Shown here: positions 1 to 6,414 of the stretch, one piece after another
Layout: the number at the start of each line of letters is the position of its first letter
How positions within the stretch are numbered: position 1 is the stretch's first letter
Notes under the pieces: generated by a model
Told to the model about the DNA's origin: nothing
Seen by the model: only the letters and a program-made list of their open reading frames with translations
The model's database searches: none
Assembly (NCBI GenBank): GCA_964506645.1
Contig: CAZDML010000099.1
Location: 1-7,878 of the forward strand
Length of the DNA stretch: 7,878 bases
Direction: 5' to 3'
From: CAZDML01 sp964506645
GTDB lineage: Bacteria > Elusimicrobiota > Elusimicrobia > 2-01-FULL-59-12
Position numbers and translations under genes: made by a program

Positions 1-40
1 TCTCGTTTCTCACTTTTCGAATTCGCTGCTCTGCCTTTTC

Positions 41-76
41 ACCCCTGTAACAACCCCTTAAAACACCCCGTAAAAA
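41..76 (+). repeat. Three 12-bp direct repeats headed ACCCC, upstream of the first promoter
   Basis: ACCCC starts at 41, 53 and 65, exactly 12 bp apart. The units are ACCCCTGTAACA, ACCCCTTAAAAC and ACCCCGTAAAAA, with a loose consensus of ACCCCnTAAaA. The array ends 3 bp before the -35 hexamer at 80. A fourth ACCCC sits at 95-99, inside the promoter spacer. Phased short direct repeats next to a -35 box are typical of activator binding sites such as those of OmpR/PhoB-type regulators, but no regulator can be named here. Chance similarity in an AC-rich leader is possible. Confidence 0.4.
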
Positions 77-79
77 CCA

Positions 80-107
80 TTGCATTTGGAAATAACCCCA
101 CTATACT
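80..107 (+). promoter_or_regulatory. Sigma-70-type promoter for the DUF192-pilB operon
   Basis: The -35 hexamer TTGCAT (80-85) is followed by a 16-bp spacer and a -10 hexamer TATACT (102-107). Each hexamer differs from the consensus at one or two positions. The predicted start of transcription is near 114, leaving a leader of about 32 nt before the ATG at 146. No other gene lies in positions 1-145; the first 40 bases are pyrimidine-rich and show nothing recognisable. Confidence 0.65.
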
Positions 108-145
108 CGTAAGGCCCTAGAGCCAAAGGTTGGGTCTTTAAGCTT

Positions 146-493
146 ATGTTGATTGCTCGAAACGAGACGCGAAAATTGGTCGTAGCTTCCCGTGTGCGGA
201 TGGCTTCCTCTTTATGGAGCCGTCTTGTGGGTTTGTTATCGACTTCCTCGATGCCAGGGGATGCCGGGTTGTGGCTGACTCCGTGTCAGTCGATTCACAC
301 CTTTTTCATGCGGTACCCGATTGATGTGCTCTTTTTAGATGCCGAAGGTACTGTCGTACACGGCAAGACGTATCGTCCCTGGCGGATGTCGGGCTGGTAT
401 GCCCGGGCCAAGGGCGCCCTTGAGCTCCATGCGGGCGTGATTGCCGAGACTGGGACACAAGTCGGCGATGTGGTGTCGCTGAAGGAGAAATAA
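146..493 (+). CDS. DUF192 family protein
   Basis: This 115-residue protein spans a whole DUF192 domain (PF02643). The family hallmarks are all visible: an N-terminal SRLVGLLS segment, GLWLTPCQSIHTFFM, then PIDVLFLDAEGTVV and the closing ALELHAG and VGDVVSL segments. DUF192 proteins are small beta-rich proteins of unknown biochemical role. No signal peptide is apparent, so it is probably cytoplasmic, although many relatives are exported. The ATG at 146 is the first usable start after an in-frame TAA at 110-112. The upstream ribosome site is weak: AAAGG at 125-129 lies about 16 nt from the start. The stop TAA overlaps the ATG of the downstream ATPase gene by one base (TAATG), so the two are probably translationally coupled. 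The link to a pilus or secretion ATPase suggests, but does not prove, a related function. Confidence 0.85.
   Translation: MLIARNETRKLVVASRVRMASSLWSRLVGLLSTSSMPGDAGLWLTPCQSIHTFFMRYPIDVLFLDAEGTVVHGKTYRPWRMSGWYARAKGALELHAGVIAETGTQVGDVVSLKEK
482..487 (+). promoter_or_regulatory. Strong ribosome binding site for the ATPase gene
   Basis: AAGGAG lies inside the last codons of the DUF192 gene, 5 nt before the ATG at 493. It fixes the ATPase start and supports translation coupling across the TAATG overlap. Confidence 0.75.
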
Positions 494-2241
494 TGGCTGC
501 CGCACCCCCCAAAGGCCGCAACATCGCAGATCTCTTCATCGCTCGCAAGCTGATCGATGAAAAAACGATTTTGCCCGCGCTCGAAGAGGCCAACAAGAGC
601 GACAAATCCCTCCAGCAGGTCATGGTTGAAAAGAACCTGCTCGATAAAACCATTATCCTCAAAGTCCTTTCCGAAGAATGGCGGATCAAAGCGGTCAATT
701 TGGCCGACATGGAAGTCGATATGGATGTGGTGAAGGTGATTCCAGAAACCACGGCCCGCCGGCACAAGGCCGCGCCCTTTGCCAAAGAAGAAAATGTGCT
801 CTTTGTCGCTATGGTTGACCCGCGCGACTTCTTCGCCGTGGAAGACATTCAGCTGCGTACCGGTTTTGAAGTTCAGCCCTACCTGGCCCTGCCTGCCGAT
901 ATCACGGCACTCTTGGATAAAGCCTACGGGGTTGTGACCAACGCTTCGGCGTCCGTGACGGAAGTCAGCGTCGAAGAAATCATGAAGGGCGTCAACGCCG
1001 GTTCTGCGGAAGACGATATTACGGTTGGCAAAGTAGAAGAGCAGGTCTCCGATGTGGCCGATGTCTCGGCCGATGCCCCGGAAGTTGAAAAGCTCGTCAA
1101 CGCTATTATTCTCGGCGCCCTGCAGCAGAAAGCATCCGATATTCACATCGAACCGTTTGAAAAGAAACTGCTCCTGCGGTATCGCGTCGATGGGAACTTG
1201 CGGGAAGCGGCCTTCAATTTGCCGTTTAGCTACCGCAACGCGCTCATGGCGAAGCTCAAAATCATGACCAACCAAATGGATATTACAGAGCGGCGTAAAC
1301 CGCAGGACGGCCGTATTCAGGTCACGGCCAAAGGCAATCCGATTGAATTCCGCGTCAATATTGTCCCAACAGTGTTCGGCGAATCCTGTGTCATGCGTGT
1401 GTTGGACCGCAGTTCCATCAAAGTGGATATGGACAAGATGGGCTTTCTGCCGGACACCTTGGTGGGGCTCAAAGACATTTTGCAGCGGCCGTACGGCCTC
1501 GTCCTGGTCTGCGGGCCGACCGGTTCCGGGAAGTCGACCACACTCTATGGAGCACTCAACTCGATCAATACGTCCGACATGAAAATTTTAACGGCGGAAA
1601 ACCCCGTCGAATACAACCTGCCGGGAATTGTGCAGGTCAACGTGAATCAGGAAATTGGATTTGATTTTGCGGCCGCCCTGCGCGCCTTCCTCCGCCAAGA
1701 CCCAGACGTCATCATGGTCGGAGAAATCCGTGATAAAGAAACGGCGCAAATCGCTATGGAAGCCGCCATGACGGGTCACTTGGTGTTCTCGACCATTCAC
1801 ACCAACGACGCGCCCAGCGCTGTCGCCCGATTGCATGAAATGGGCGCTCCGAGCTTTATGGTGTCTTCGGCTGTCGAAGCCGTGCTCGCCCAGCGACTCG
1901 TGCGCCGTATCTGCAAGGATTGCAAAGAGCCGATTAAACCCTCACCGGAAATGCTCAAAATTTTTGCGGATAACAAGATCGATGTCTCTAAAGCAACCTT
2001 TTTTAAAGGGAAGGGATGCGGCACCTGCAGCCTAACGGGTTATAAAGGACGCGTTCCAGTGCATGAACTTCTTGTGATTTCGCCGGAAATCCGGCGGCTG
2101 GTGCTGACGGAAATTGCTTCGGGTCCGATTCGTGAGCTGGCGATCCAACAGGGGATGCGCGGATTATTCCAGGACGGACTCACCAAGGTCACGATGGGAC
2201 TCACCACGATCGAAGAAATTTTGGCGGCCTCCAATGCCTGA
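493..2241 (+). CDS. PilB/GspE-family type IV pilus or type II secretion assembly ATPase
   Basis: This 582-residue protein is a full-length cytoplasmic motor that hydrolyses ATP to drive pilin or pseudopilin polymerisation at the inner membrane. Residues about 8-145 form an N-terminal T2SSE_N/MshEN-like region, followed by an acidic linker (about 150-195). The N2 domain starts with ASDIHIEP (214-221) and RYRVDG (229-234). The C-terminal ATPase carries Walker A GPTGSGKST (341-349), the Asp box around AENPVEY, Walker B DPDVIMVGEIRD (403-414) and the His box TGHLVFSTIHTND (427-439). Four cysteines (C474, C477, C509, C512) form the zinc-binding C-M domain typical of PilB/GspE and absent from the retraction ATPase PilT. 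The start at 493 is set by AAGGAG at 482-487. The sequence alone does not separate PilB from GspE, and no pilC/gspF or pilT lies next to it, so I give no symbol. Confidence 0.95.
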   Translation: MAAAPPKGRNIADLFIARKLIDEKTILPALEEANKSDKSLQQVMVEKNLLDKTIILKVLSEEWRIKAVNLADMEVDMDVVKVIPETTARRHKAAPFAKEENVLFVAMVDPRDFFAVEDIQLRTGFEVQPYLALPADITALLDKAYGVVTNASASVTEVSVEEIMKGVNAGSAEDDITVGKVEEQVSDVADVSADAPEVEKLVNAIILGALQQKASDIHIEPFEKKLLLRYRVDGNLREAAFNLPFSYRNALMAKLKIMTNQMDITERRKPQDGRIQVTAKGNPIEFRVNIVPTVFGESCVMRVLDRSSIKVDMDKMGFLPDTLVGLKDILQRPYGLVLVCGPTGSGKSTTLYGALNSINTSDMKILTAENPVEYNLPGIVQVNVNQEIGFDFAAALRAFLRQDPDVIMVGEIRDKETAQIAMEAAMTGHLVFSTIHTNDAPSAVARLHEMGAPSFMVSSAVEAVLAQRLVRRICKDCKEPIKPSPEMLKIFADNKIDVSKATFFKGKGCGTCSLTGYKGRVPVHELLVISPEIRRLVLTEIASGPIRELAIQQGMRGLFQDGLTKVTMGLTTIEEILAASNA

Positions 2242-3418
2242 AACAACACCTACACCCGTCGCCTGCACGCACTGCAAAACGCTTCTGGCGGGGGATTCGC
2301 ACTTTTGCCATCACTGCGGCATGCCGATGGACGGGACCTGGTCGTCGGCAAACGGCGAAGCCAATTTTGTACAGGGCCTCCTCAATCTGGCGCGTGGACT
2401 CAATTCCACGATGGACGTCGATGCCCTGCTTAAACGTATTGGGCAATCGGCTGAGCAGATGTTTAGCTGCGAAGCCTCTTCGATCATGCTGCTCGACAAC
2501 GAAAAAACCCATCTCTTCTTTAAAGTTGCTACCGGCGAAAAAGGCGGCGTTGTGACCCGCTACAAGATCAAACTCGGGGAAGGTATTGCCGGCTGGGTCG
2601 CCCAGAAACGTGAACCGGTTATGGTGAACGACACTACAAAGGACCCACGTTTTACAGGCCAGCACGATCAGGCCTCCGGGTTCAAAACCCAATCCATTTT
2701 ATGCGTTCCCATGCTCGCCGGTGGGGAACTGATTGGCATTATTGAATTGCTCAATAAGAAATCAACGGCGGGATTTAGCGAAACCGATAGGAACCTTCTC
2801 GAAAGCCTGGCCAGTGTGGCCGGTCTTGCCATCGCGAACGCCCGTGTGTTAGGCGGTTTCCGAAATTTTTATTCCAATACGATAGAAATTCTAATCTCTG
2901 CGATCGAAGCCCGGGACCCGCGTATGGCTGGCCACTGCTGGCGCGTTGCTCAGCGTGCCAGTTCACTCGGCCGAAAAATGGGACTGGAAGGTGAAGCTCT
3001 GAAGGATTTGTATTACGCCGCTCTCCTGCATGATATTGGCTTTCTCAAAGTGGCCGGCGGCTGGAACGCCAGTCGCGTCCTTATCATGGAATCTCCGCAT
3101 CTGGAACAGACACACCCCCTGATTGGCGTGGAAATTATCCGCGGGATTGATATTCTGCGGGGCGCGTCTGAACTTATTGCGTTTCACCATGAAGCCTATG
3201 ATGGTACCGGCTTCCCCAAGGGCCTTAAAGGCGACGAAATACCGCTCGGTGGACACATTTTATCGGTGATCGAGGCCTGTGAAGAGATGTCCATGAATGG
3301 GTATGCCTACGAACAGATTCTGGCCGAGCTGAGCAATCAGGCCGGCAAGAAATTCCATCCCCAGGTTGCTGCGTCCTACCGCGAAGTCCTCCTCCAAGAA
3401 AACGCCAAAGCCGCGTAA
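2234..3418 (+). CDS. Zinc ribbon-GAF-HD-GYP-like signalling protein
   Basis: The protein has 394 residues in three parts. Residues 11-28 hold a CxxC-x10-CxxC zinc ribbon (C11, C14, C25, C28). Residues about 45-206 are a GAF sensor domain, including the LGEGIAGWVA segment and a VPM..GELIGIIEL core. Residues about 215-390 are an HD-GYP-type domain, the family that degrades cyclic di-GMP. Retained metal-ligand positions are H234, H266-D267, H294 and H318-H319. However HDIGK is HDIGF (F270), GYP is GFP (326-328), and the VAD aspartate is E347, so activity is doubtful. The open frame extends upstream to 2114, but that part overlaps conserved ATPase sequence. The ATG at 2234 is preferred because it precedes the zinc ribbon and overlaps the ATPase stop by 8 nt. 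Its ribosome site is weak (GGCGG, 2223-2227), consistent with coupling. It may regulate the upstream motor. Confidence 0.88.
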   Translation: MPETTPTPVACTHCKTLLAGDSHFCHHCGMPMDGTWSSANGEANFVQGLLNLARGLNSTMDVDALLKRIGQSAEQMFSCEASSIMLLDNEKTHLFFKVATGEKGGVVTRYKIKLGEGIAGWVAQKREPVMVNDTTKDPRFTGQHDQASGFKTQSILCVPMLAGGELIGIIELLNKKSTAGFSETDRNLLESLASVAGLAIANARVLGGFRNFYSNTIEILISAIEARDPRMAGHCWRVAQRASSLGRKMGLEGEALKDLYYAALLHDIGFLKVAGGWNASRVLIMESPHLEQTHPLIGVEIIRGIDILRGASELIAFHHEAYDGTGFPKGLKGDEIPLGGHILSVIEACEEMSMNGYAYEQILAELSNQAGKKFHPQVAASYREVLLQENAKAA

Positions 3419-3424
3419 CGTAGT

Positions 3425-3433
3425 TGATATAAT
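3425..3433 (+). promoter_or_regulatory. Extended -10 promoter for mdh-coaX
   Basis: TGATATAAT is a TGn extension joined to a perfect TATAAT hexamer (3428-3433), 7 nt after the preceding stop codon. No good -35 hexamer is visible about 17 bp upstream, which is normal for extended -10 promoters. Transcription would start near 3440, leaving a leader of about 45 nt. It would allow the metabolic genes to be expressed apart from the upstream pilus-type genes. Confidence 0.5.
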
Positions 3434-3484
3434 CCTCTTACGAATCTCTCGTTCTAATCCCAATTCATTAATAGGAAGGACTTT

Positions 3485-4411
3485 ATGCGTAAGAAAATTA
3501 CAGTTGTCGGTGCAGGCAATGTTGGGGCGACCACGGCCCAGCGTCTGGCGGAAAAAGGCTGGGCGGATGTCGTTTTGATCGATGTTGTGGAAGGCATGCC
3601 GCAGGGGAAGGCCCTCGACCTGCTGCAAACCGGGGCACTTCTGCATTCGGATGCTCAGCTGACCGGGGCCAATGACTATGGGCCCACCAAGGGCTCCGAT
3701 CTCTTTATTGTGACAGCAGGAATCGCCCGTAAACCGGGAATGAGCCGTGATGATCTTTTAAAAACAAACACCGGGATCGTGAAAGCGGTGGGCGAGCAGA
3801 TCAAAGCCCATTCTCCCAATGCCATCGTGATCGTGGTGTCCAATCCGCTCGATGCGATGTGCTACGTGATGAAGCAAGTCACAGGCTGCCCGCGCGAGCG
3901 CGTGATCGGAATGGCCGGTGTACTCGATACGGCCCGCATGCTGACGTTTATTGCGCAGGAACTGAAAGTTTCCGTCGACAATGTTCAAGGATTTGTCCTA
4001 GGCGGACATGGCGATACCATGGTTCCGTTGCCGCGCTATACCACGGTGTCCGGCATTCCGCTGCCGGAACTTCTTTCGGTCGACAAGATTCAGCAGATTG
4101 TGACTCGTACCCAGAACGGTGGCGCTGAAATCGTTGCGCTGCTTAAAACCGGAAGTGCGTTTTATGCGCCCAGTGCTGCGGCGGTGGATATGGCCGAAGC
4201 CATTCTCCTCGACCGAAAGAAAATCCTTCCCTGTGCGGTTTACCTTCAAGGGGAATTTAATCTCAAAGATGTCTTCGTCGGTGTCCCTGTCAAACTCGGG
4301 GAAAAGGGTGTTGAACAGATCCTTCCACTCAAGTTGACGGCAGACGAACAGGCCGCTCTTAATAAATCAGCCGAGTCGGTCCGCGAACTGCAGAAAATTA
4401 CCGGCCTTTAA
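3485..4411 (+). CDS. mdh: NAD-dependent malate dehydrogenase (LDH-like type)
   Basis: This cytoplasmic enzyme interconverts malate and oxaloacetate with NAD(H) in the TCA cycle or its reductive branch. The 308-residue length fits the LDH-like (type 3) malate dehydrogenases. The Rossmann motif GAGNVG is at 9-14, and D33, at the end of the second strand, indicates NAD rather than NADP. The substrate loop reads ARKPGMSR, with R82 and R88; arginine at position 82 marks malate dehydrogenase, where lactate dehydrogenases carry glutamine. Other active-site residues are N120 (SNPLD), D148 and R151 (GVLDTAR), and the catalytic H175 in GGHGDT. The start is supported by GGAAGGA (3474-3480), 4 nt upstream of the ATG. 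The stop lies 5 nt before coaX, so the two are co-transcribed. Confidence 0.95.
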   Translation: MRKKITVVGAGNVGATTAQRLAEKGWADVVLIDVVEGMPQGKALDLLQTGALLHSDAQLTGANDYGPTKGSDLFIVTAGIARKPGMSRDDLLKTNTGIVKAVGEQIKAHSPNAIVIVVSNPLDAMCYVMKQVTGCPRERVIGMAGVLDTARMLTFIAQELKVSVDNVQGFVLGGHGDTMVPLPRYTTVSGIPLPELLSVDKIQQIVTRTQNGGAEIVALLKTGSAFYAPSAAAVDMAEAILLDRKKILPCAVYLQGEFNLKDVFVGVPVKLGEKGVEQILPLKLTADEQAALNKSAESVRELQKITGL

Positions 4412-4416
4412 TCCCC

Positions 4417-5184
4417 ATGCTTCTCGTTGTTGACGTCGGCAATACGCAGATCACCCTGGGCGCTTACGATGGGAAGCGCCTGGCATATTCCTGGCGCTTG
4501 CGCACCGACCGCCATGCCACGCGCGATGAGCTGGGTGTCCAGCTGACGCAGTTGTTCACCTCGGCCTCGCTCTCTGCTGTCGACTTTGACGGGATCTGCA
4601 TTGCCAGCGTGGTTCCTCCCATCGATCGTGCCCTGCGTCAGGCCTGCGAATCCTATCTCCGGCAAAAACCGATGTTTGTCGGACCCGGTATTAAGCTGGG
4701 AATCCATAACCGCTATAAAAAGCCTGAAGAAGTCGGCGCGGACCGGCTCGTGAATGCGGTGGCGATTCACTCACTTCTTAAAAAAACAGCTATCGTTGTC
4801 GATTTTGGAACCGCGACGACTTTCGACTGTGTCAGCGCCAAAGGCGATTACCTGGGCGGTGTGATTGCCCCGGGTTTGGAGATCGCCCACGAGTCACTTT
4901 CCACACGCACGGCCAAACTTCCGCGTGTGCCCTTCGAAATTCCTACAACAGCCCTCGGCCGAACCACGAAAGAAAGCTTGCAAAGTGGATTATTTTGGGG
5001 TTATATAGGTCTGATTGAAGGGGTCCTGGTTCGTCTTAAAAAAGAAATGAAAGGAGCTCCTCTCATTGTAGCGACGGGCGGATTATCGACAGTGATCGGC
5101 CCGTATCTTCGTCCCAAGGCCCGAATCATGCCGGAGTTGACGCTGGAAGGTTTGCGGCTTCTCTGGGAACGAAATCAAGCATAG
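4417..5184 (+). CDS. coaX: Type III pantothenate kinase
   Basis: CoaX phosphorylates pantothenate with ATP, the first committed step of coenzyme A synthesis. It is the ASKHA-fold alternative to CoaA that is typically not inhibited by CoA. The 255-residue length is normal for the family. The phosphate-binding motif DVGNT is at residues 6-10. GADRLVNA (107-114) carries the catalytic D109, and DFGTATTFD (129-137) provides the cation-binding aspartate. GGVIAPG and the SLSTRTAKLP segment follow as in other CoaX proteins, and ATGG is near the C-terminus. The start lies 5 nt after the mdh stop with no clear Shine-Dalgarno, so translation probably depends on coupling to mdh. A start further downstream would remove the DVGNT motif and is excluded. 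Confidence 0.95.
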   Translation: MLLVVDVGNTQITLGAYDGKRLAYSWRLRTDRHATRDELGVQLTQLFTSASLSAVDFDGICIASVVPPIDRALRQACESYLRQKPMFVGPGIKLGIHNRYKKPEEVGADRLVNAVAIHSLLKKTAIVVDFGTATTFDCVSAKGDYLGGVIAPGLEIAHESLSTRTAKLPRVPFEIPTTALGRTTKESLQSGLFWGYIGLIEGVLVRLKKEMKGAPLIVATGGLSTVIGPYLRPKARIMPELTLEGLRLLWERNQA

Positions 5185-5196
5185 GGGGAAACATCA

Positions 5197-6180
5197 ATGA
5201 CGTTGAGACAAATGGCCGCCGTTTTATGCAGTATCGGATTGCTGGCTTCGCAGTCGGATGTGGTGATGGCCGATGCCATCTCGGACGCTGAAGCGCAGGT
5301 TGTCCGTGACAGTGTGCTCATCAGCCAGTGGATGACCGATCAGTTGAAAATCGCTATTCCCTTCAATTCCACTGTGGGTAACGTTGTTCCGAAACAGCTA
5401 AAGATTTTCGGAGTGGAAGTCGGTGTGAATGCGGCGGTGTCAGGGACCAAGCTGGATGTTGACTCGTTTAACAATCTCGGTACGTCTCTCGTCGATACGA
5501 CGCAGATTAAGATGTACAACCGGCTTCCTCTTCCGGCGATTATCGCGCATGCCAAAGTCGGATTGCCATTTGGTCTAGACGCAGGGGTCCGCGTGGGTGG
5601 AATTCCCAAAAAAACCTTTGATGATGGAACCTCGCATTATGGGGTTAAGAACACCATCTTTGGCCTGGATGTGCGCAAAGTGATCATCGAAGAAGGGGCA
5701 ACCAAGCCATTTGGTTTAACCGTGGGCGCCAACTTCACGCGTGCGAAAGGCTCCCTGGATCTGTCTTCAAATGTAACGACTAAAAGCTTTACCAGCGGTG
5801 CCAATACCGCGACCCTGCAGAATGGCACTGTAGCCTCCCGAAGTGACTGGGATACCAAAAGTGTAGGGGTCCAAGCCATCTTGAATAAGCAGATCCTCAT
5901 CTTTAATCCGTACATCGGTGCTTCTGCCAATAAGAACTTTGGTAACGTGACGACCACCGTTTCAGAAACAGGGACAGTGACAGTCAACGGAACCCCCAAC
6001 CCGCTGGGCGCGACCACGCTGTCTGGATCGGGTTCGGCAACCCCCAACGAGTGGGATATTCGTGCCTTGTTAGGGTGTGAAATTACCATCCTCCCGTTTG
6101 TGAAACTGGGCATCAACGGCGAGTATGCCGGCAGCCGAAAACTTGCGGGCGATATTGGCTTACGCGTGCAGTTTCGCTAA
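5197..6180 (+). CDS. Secreted protein, probable outer-membrane beta-barrel, unassigned family
   Basis: This 327-residue protein begins with a signal peptide: a short basic start, a hydrophobic stretch (MAAVLCSIGLLAS) and likely cleavage after VMA, near residue 25. The mature part alternates short amphipathic strands with Gly/Ser/Thr/Asn-rich turns, for example AKVGLPFGLDAGVRVGG, KPFGLTVGANFTRAKGS and FVKLGINGEYAGSRK. It ends in LRVQFR, with phenylalanine second to last, close to the aromatic C-terminal signature of Bam-inserted barrels. The strand pattern recalls DUF6588-type barrel proteins, but I cannot confirm the family. GGGGG (5184-5188), 8 nt before the ATG, is its ribosome site. It follows coaX by 12 nt and is the last gene before a strong terminator. 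The region around residues 200-285 is Thr/Ser-rich and probably forms a surface loop. Confidence 0.75.
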   Translation: MTLRQMAAVLCSIGLLASQSDVVMADAISDAEAQVVRDSVLISQWMTDQLKIAIPFNSTVGNVVPKQLKIFGVEVGVNAAVSGTKLDVDSFNNLGTSLVDTTQIKMYNRLPLPAIIAHAKVGLPFGLDAGVRVGGIPKKTFDDGTSHYGVKNTIFGLDVRKVIIEEGATKPFGLTVGANFTRAKGSLDLSSNVTTKSFTSGANTATLQNGTVASRSDWDTKSVGVQAILNKQILIFNPYIGASANKNFGNVTTTVSETGTVTVNGTPNPLGATTLSGSGSATPNEWDIRALLGCEITILPFVKLGINGEYAGSRKLAGDIGLRVQFR

Positions 6181-6205
6181 ACCCTAGAAAACGAGACTTT
6201 CCGAC

Positions 6206-6236
6206 GGGCCCGCCAGGCAACTGGCGGGCCCTTTTT
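6206..6236 (+). terminator. Intrinsic transcription terminator
   Basis: A perfect 11-bp GC-rich stem (GGGCCCGCCAG at 6206-6216 pairing with CTGGCGGGCCC at 6221-6231) encloses a GCAA tetraloop and is followed at once by TTTTT (6232-6236). It lies 25 nt after the stop of the beta-barrel gene. It ends that transcription unit and isolates the riboswitch-controlled gene downstream. Confidence 0.95.
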
Positions 6237-6263
6237 ATATCTATTTACACACCAAAAAAGACC

Positions 6264-6292
6264 TTGAAGGGGAGCCAAAATCACTATATAAG
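6264..6292 (+). promoter_or_regulatory. Sigma-70-type promoter for the riboswitch-fecR unit
   Basis: TTGAAG (6264-6269) is followed by a 17-bp spacer and TATAAG (6287-6292); an alternative -10 is TATATA (6285-6290) with a 15-bp spacer. Transcription would begin near 6299, just before the aptamer, so nearly the whole leader is riboswitch. It lies about 30 bp downstream of the terminator. Confidence 0.6.
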
Positions 6293-6314
6293 GATGCCAG
6301 TTGGGTAGGTGTCT

Positions 6315-6414
6315 GTCAGGTCGAAAATGGCTTCGCATCCGTAAGGGTGCGGCGTACGCAAAGCTTCCGGTCCGAACGGCGCAAGTGCGAGGATAGCGGG
6401 GTTACCGAAACTGA
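6315..6414 (+). ncRNA. GEMM-I (cyclic di-GMP-I class) riboswitch aptamer
   Basis: The leader of the FecR-domain gene matches the GEMM-I aptamer. The conserved core ACGCAAAGC is at 6355-6363, followed by TTCCGGTC, and the 3' core ATAGCGGGGTTACCGA is at 6393-6408. Both are almost identical to the Vibrio cholerae Vc2 aptamer as I recall it. The P2 hairpin is GCATCC (6335-6340), a GTAA tetraloop (a GNRA loop, as required for docking) and GGGTGC (6345-6350), with further pairs outside. P3 can close as TCC/GGA with a CGC-AAGT-GCG tip (6380-6389). The P1 arms may pair as TCAG (6316-6319) with CTGA (6411-6414). The equivalent of C92 is C6405 and that of A47 is in GCAAAGC. The 5' core reads GGTCGAAAA rather than the usual GGCAAA, so the residue that selects between cyclic di-GMP and cGAMP cannot be assigned with certainty. 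Confidence 0.85.

Noticed and set aside
295..1275. A 326-codon open frame on the minus strand opposite the DUF192 and ATPase genes.
   Set aside because: It is fully antisense to two well-supported genes, has no recognisable domain and no ribosome site, and is best explained by the codon bias of the sense strand.
2114..2233. A 40-codon upstream extension of the zinc ribbon-GAF-HD gene.
   Set aside because: It lies wholly within conserved C-terminal sequence of the ATPase in another frame, and its translation is arginine-rich without domain character. The ATG at 2234 directly precedes the zinc ribbon.
3485..4411. Lactate dehydrogenase as an alternative identity for the dehydrogenase.
   Set aside because: The substrate loop carries arginine (ARKPG) where lactate dehydrogenases have glutamine, so malate is the expected substrate.
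5637..6116. A 159-codon minus-strand open frame inside the beta-barrel gene.
   Set aside because: It is antisense to a gene with a signal peptide and good ribosome site, and its translation resembles no family.
6298..6413. CAGTT (6298-6302) pairing with AACTG (6409-6413) as the closing stem of the riboswitch.
   Set aside because: It is possible, but it would leave about 14 extra bases between P1 and the core and would begin at or before the predicted transcript start. The shorter TCAG/CTGA pairing fits the family layout better.
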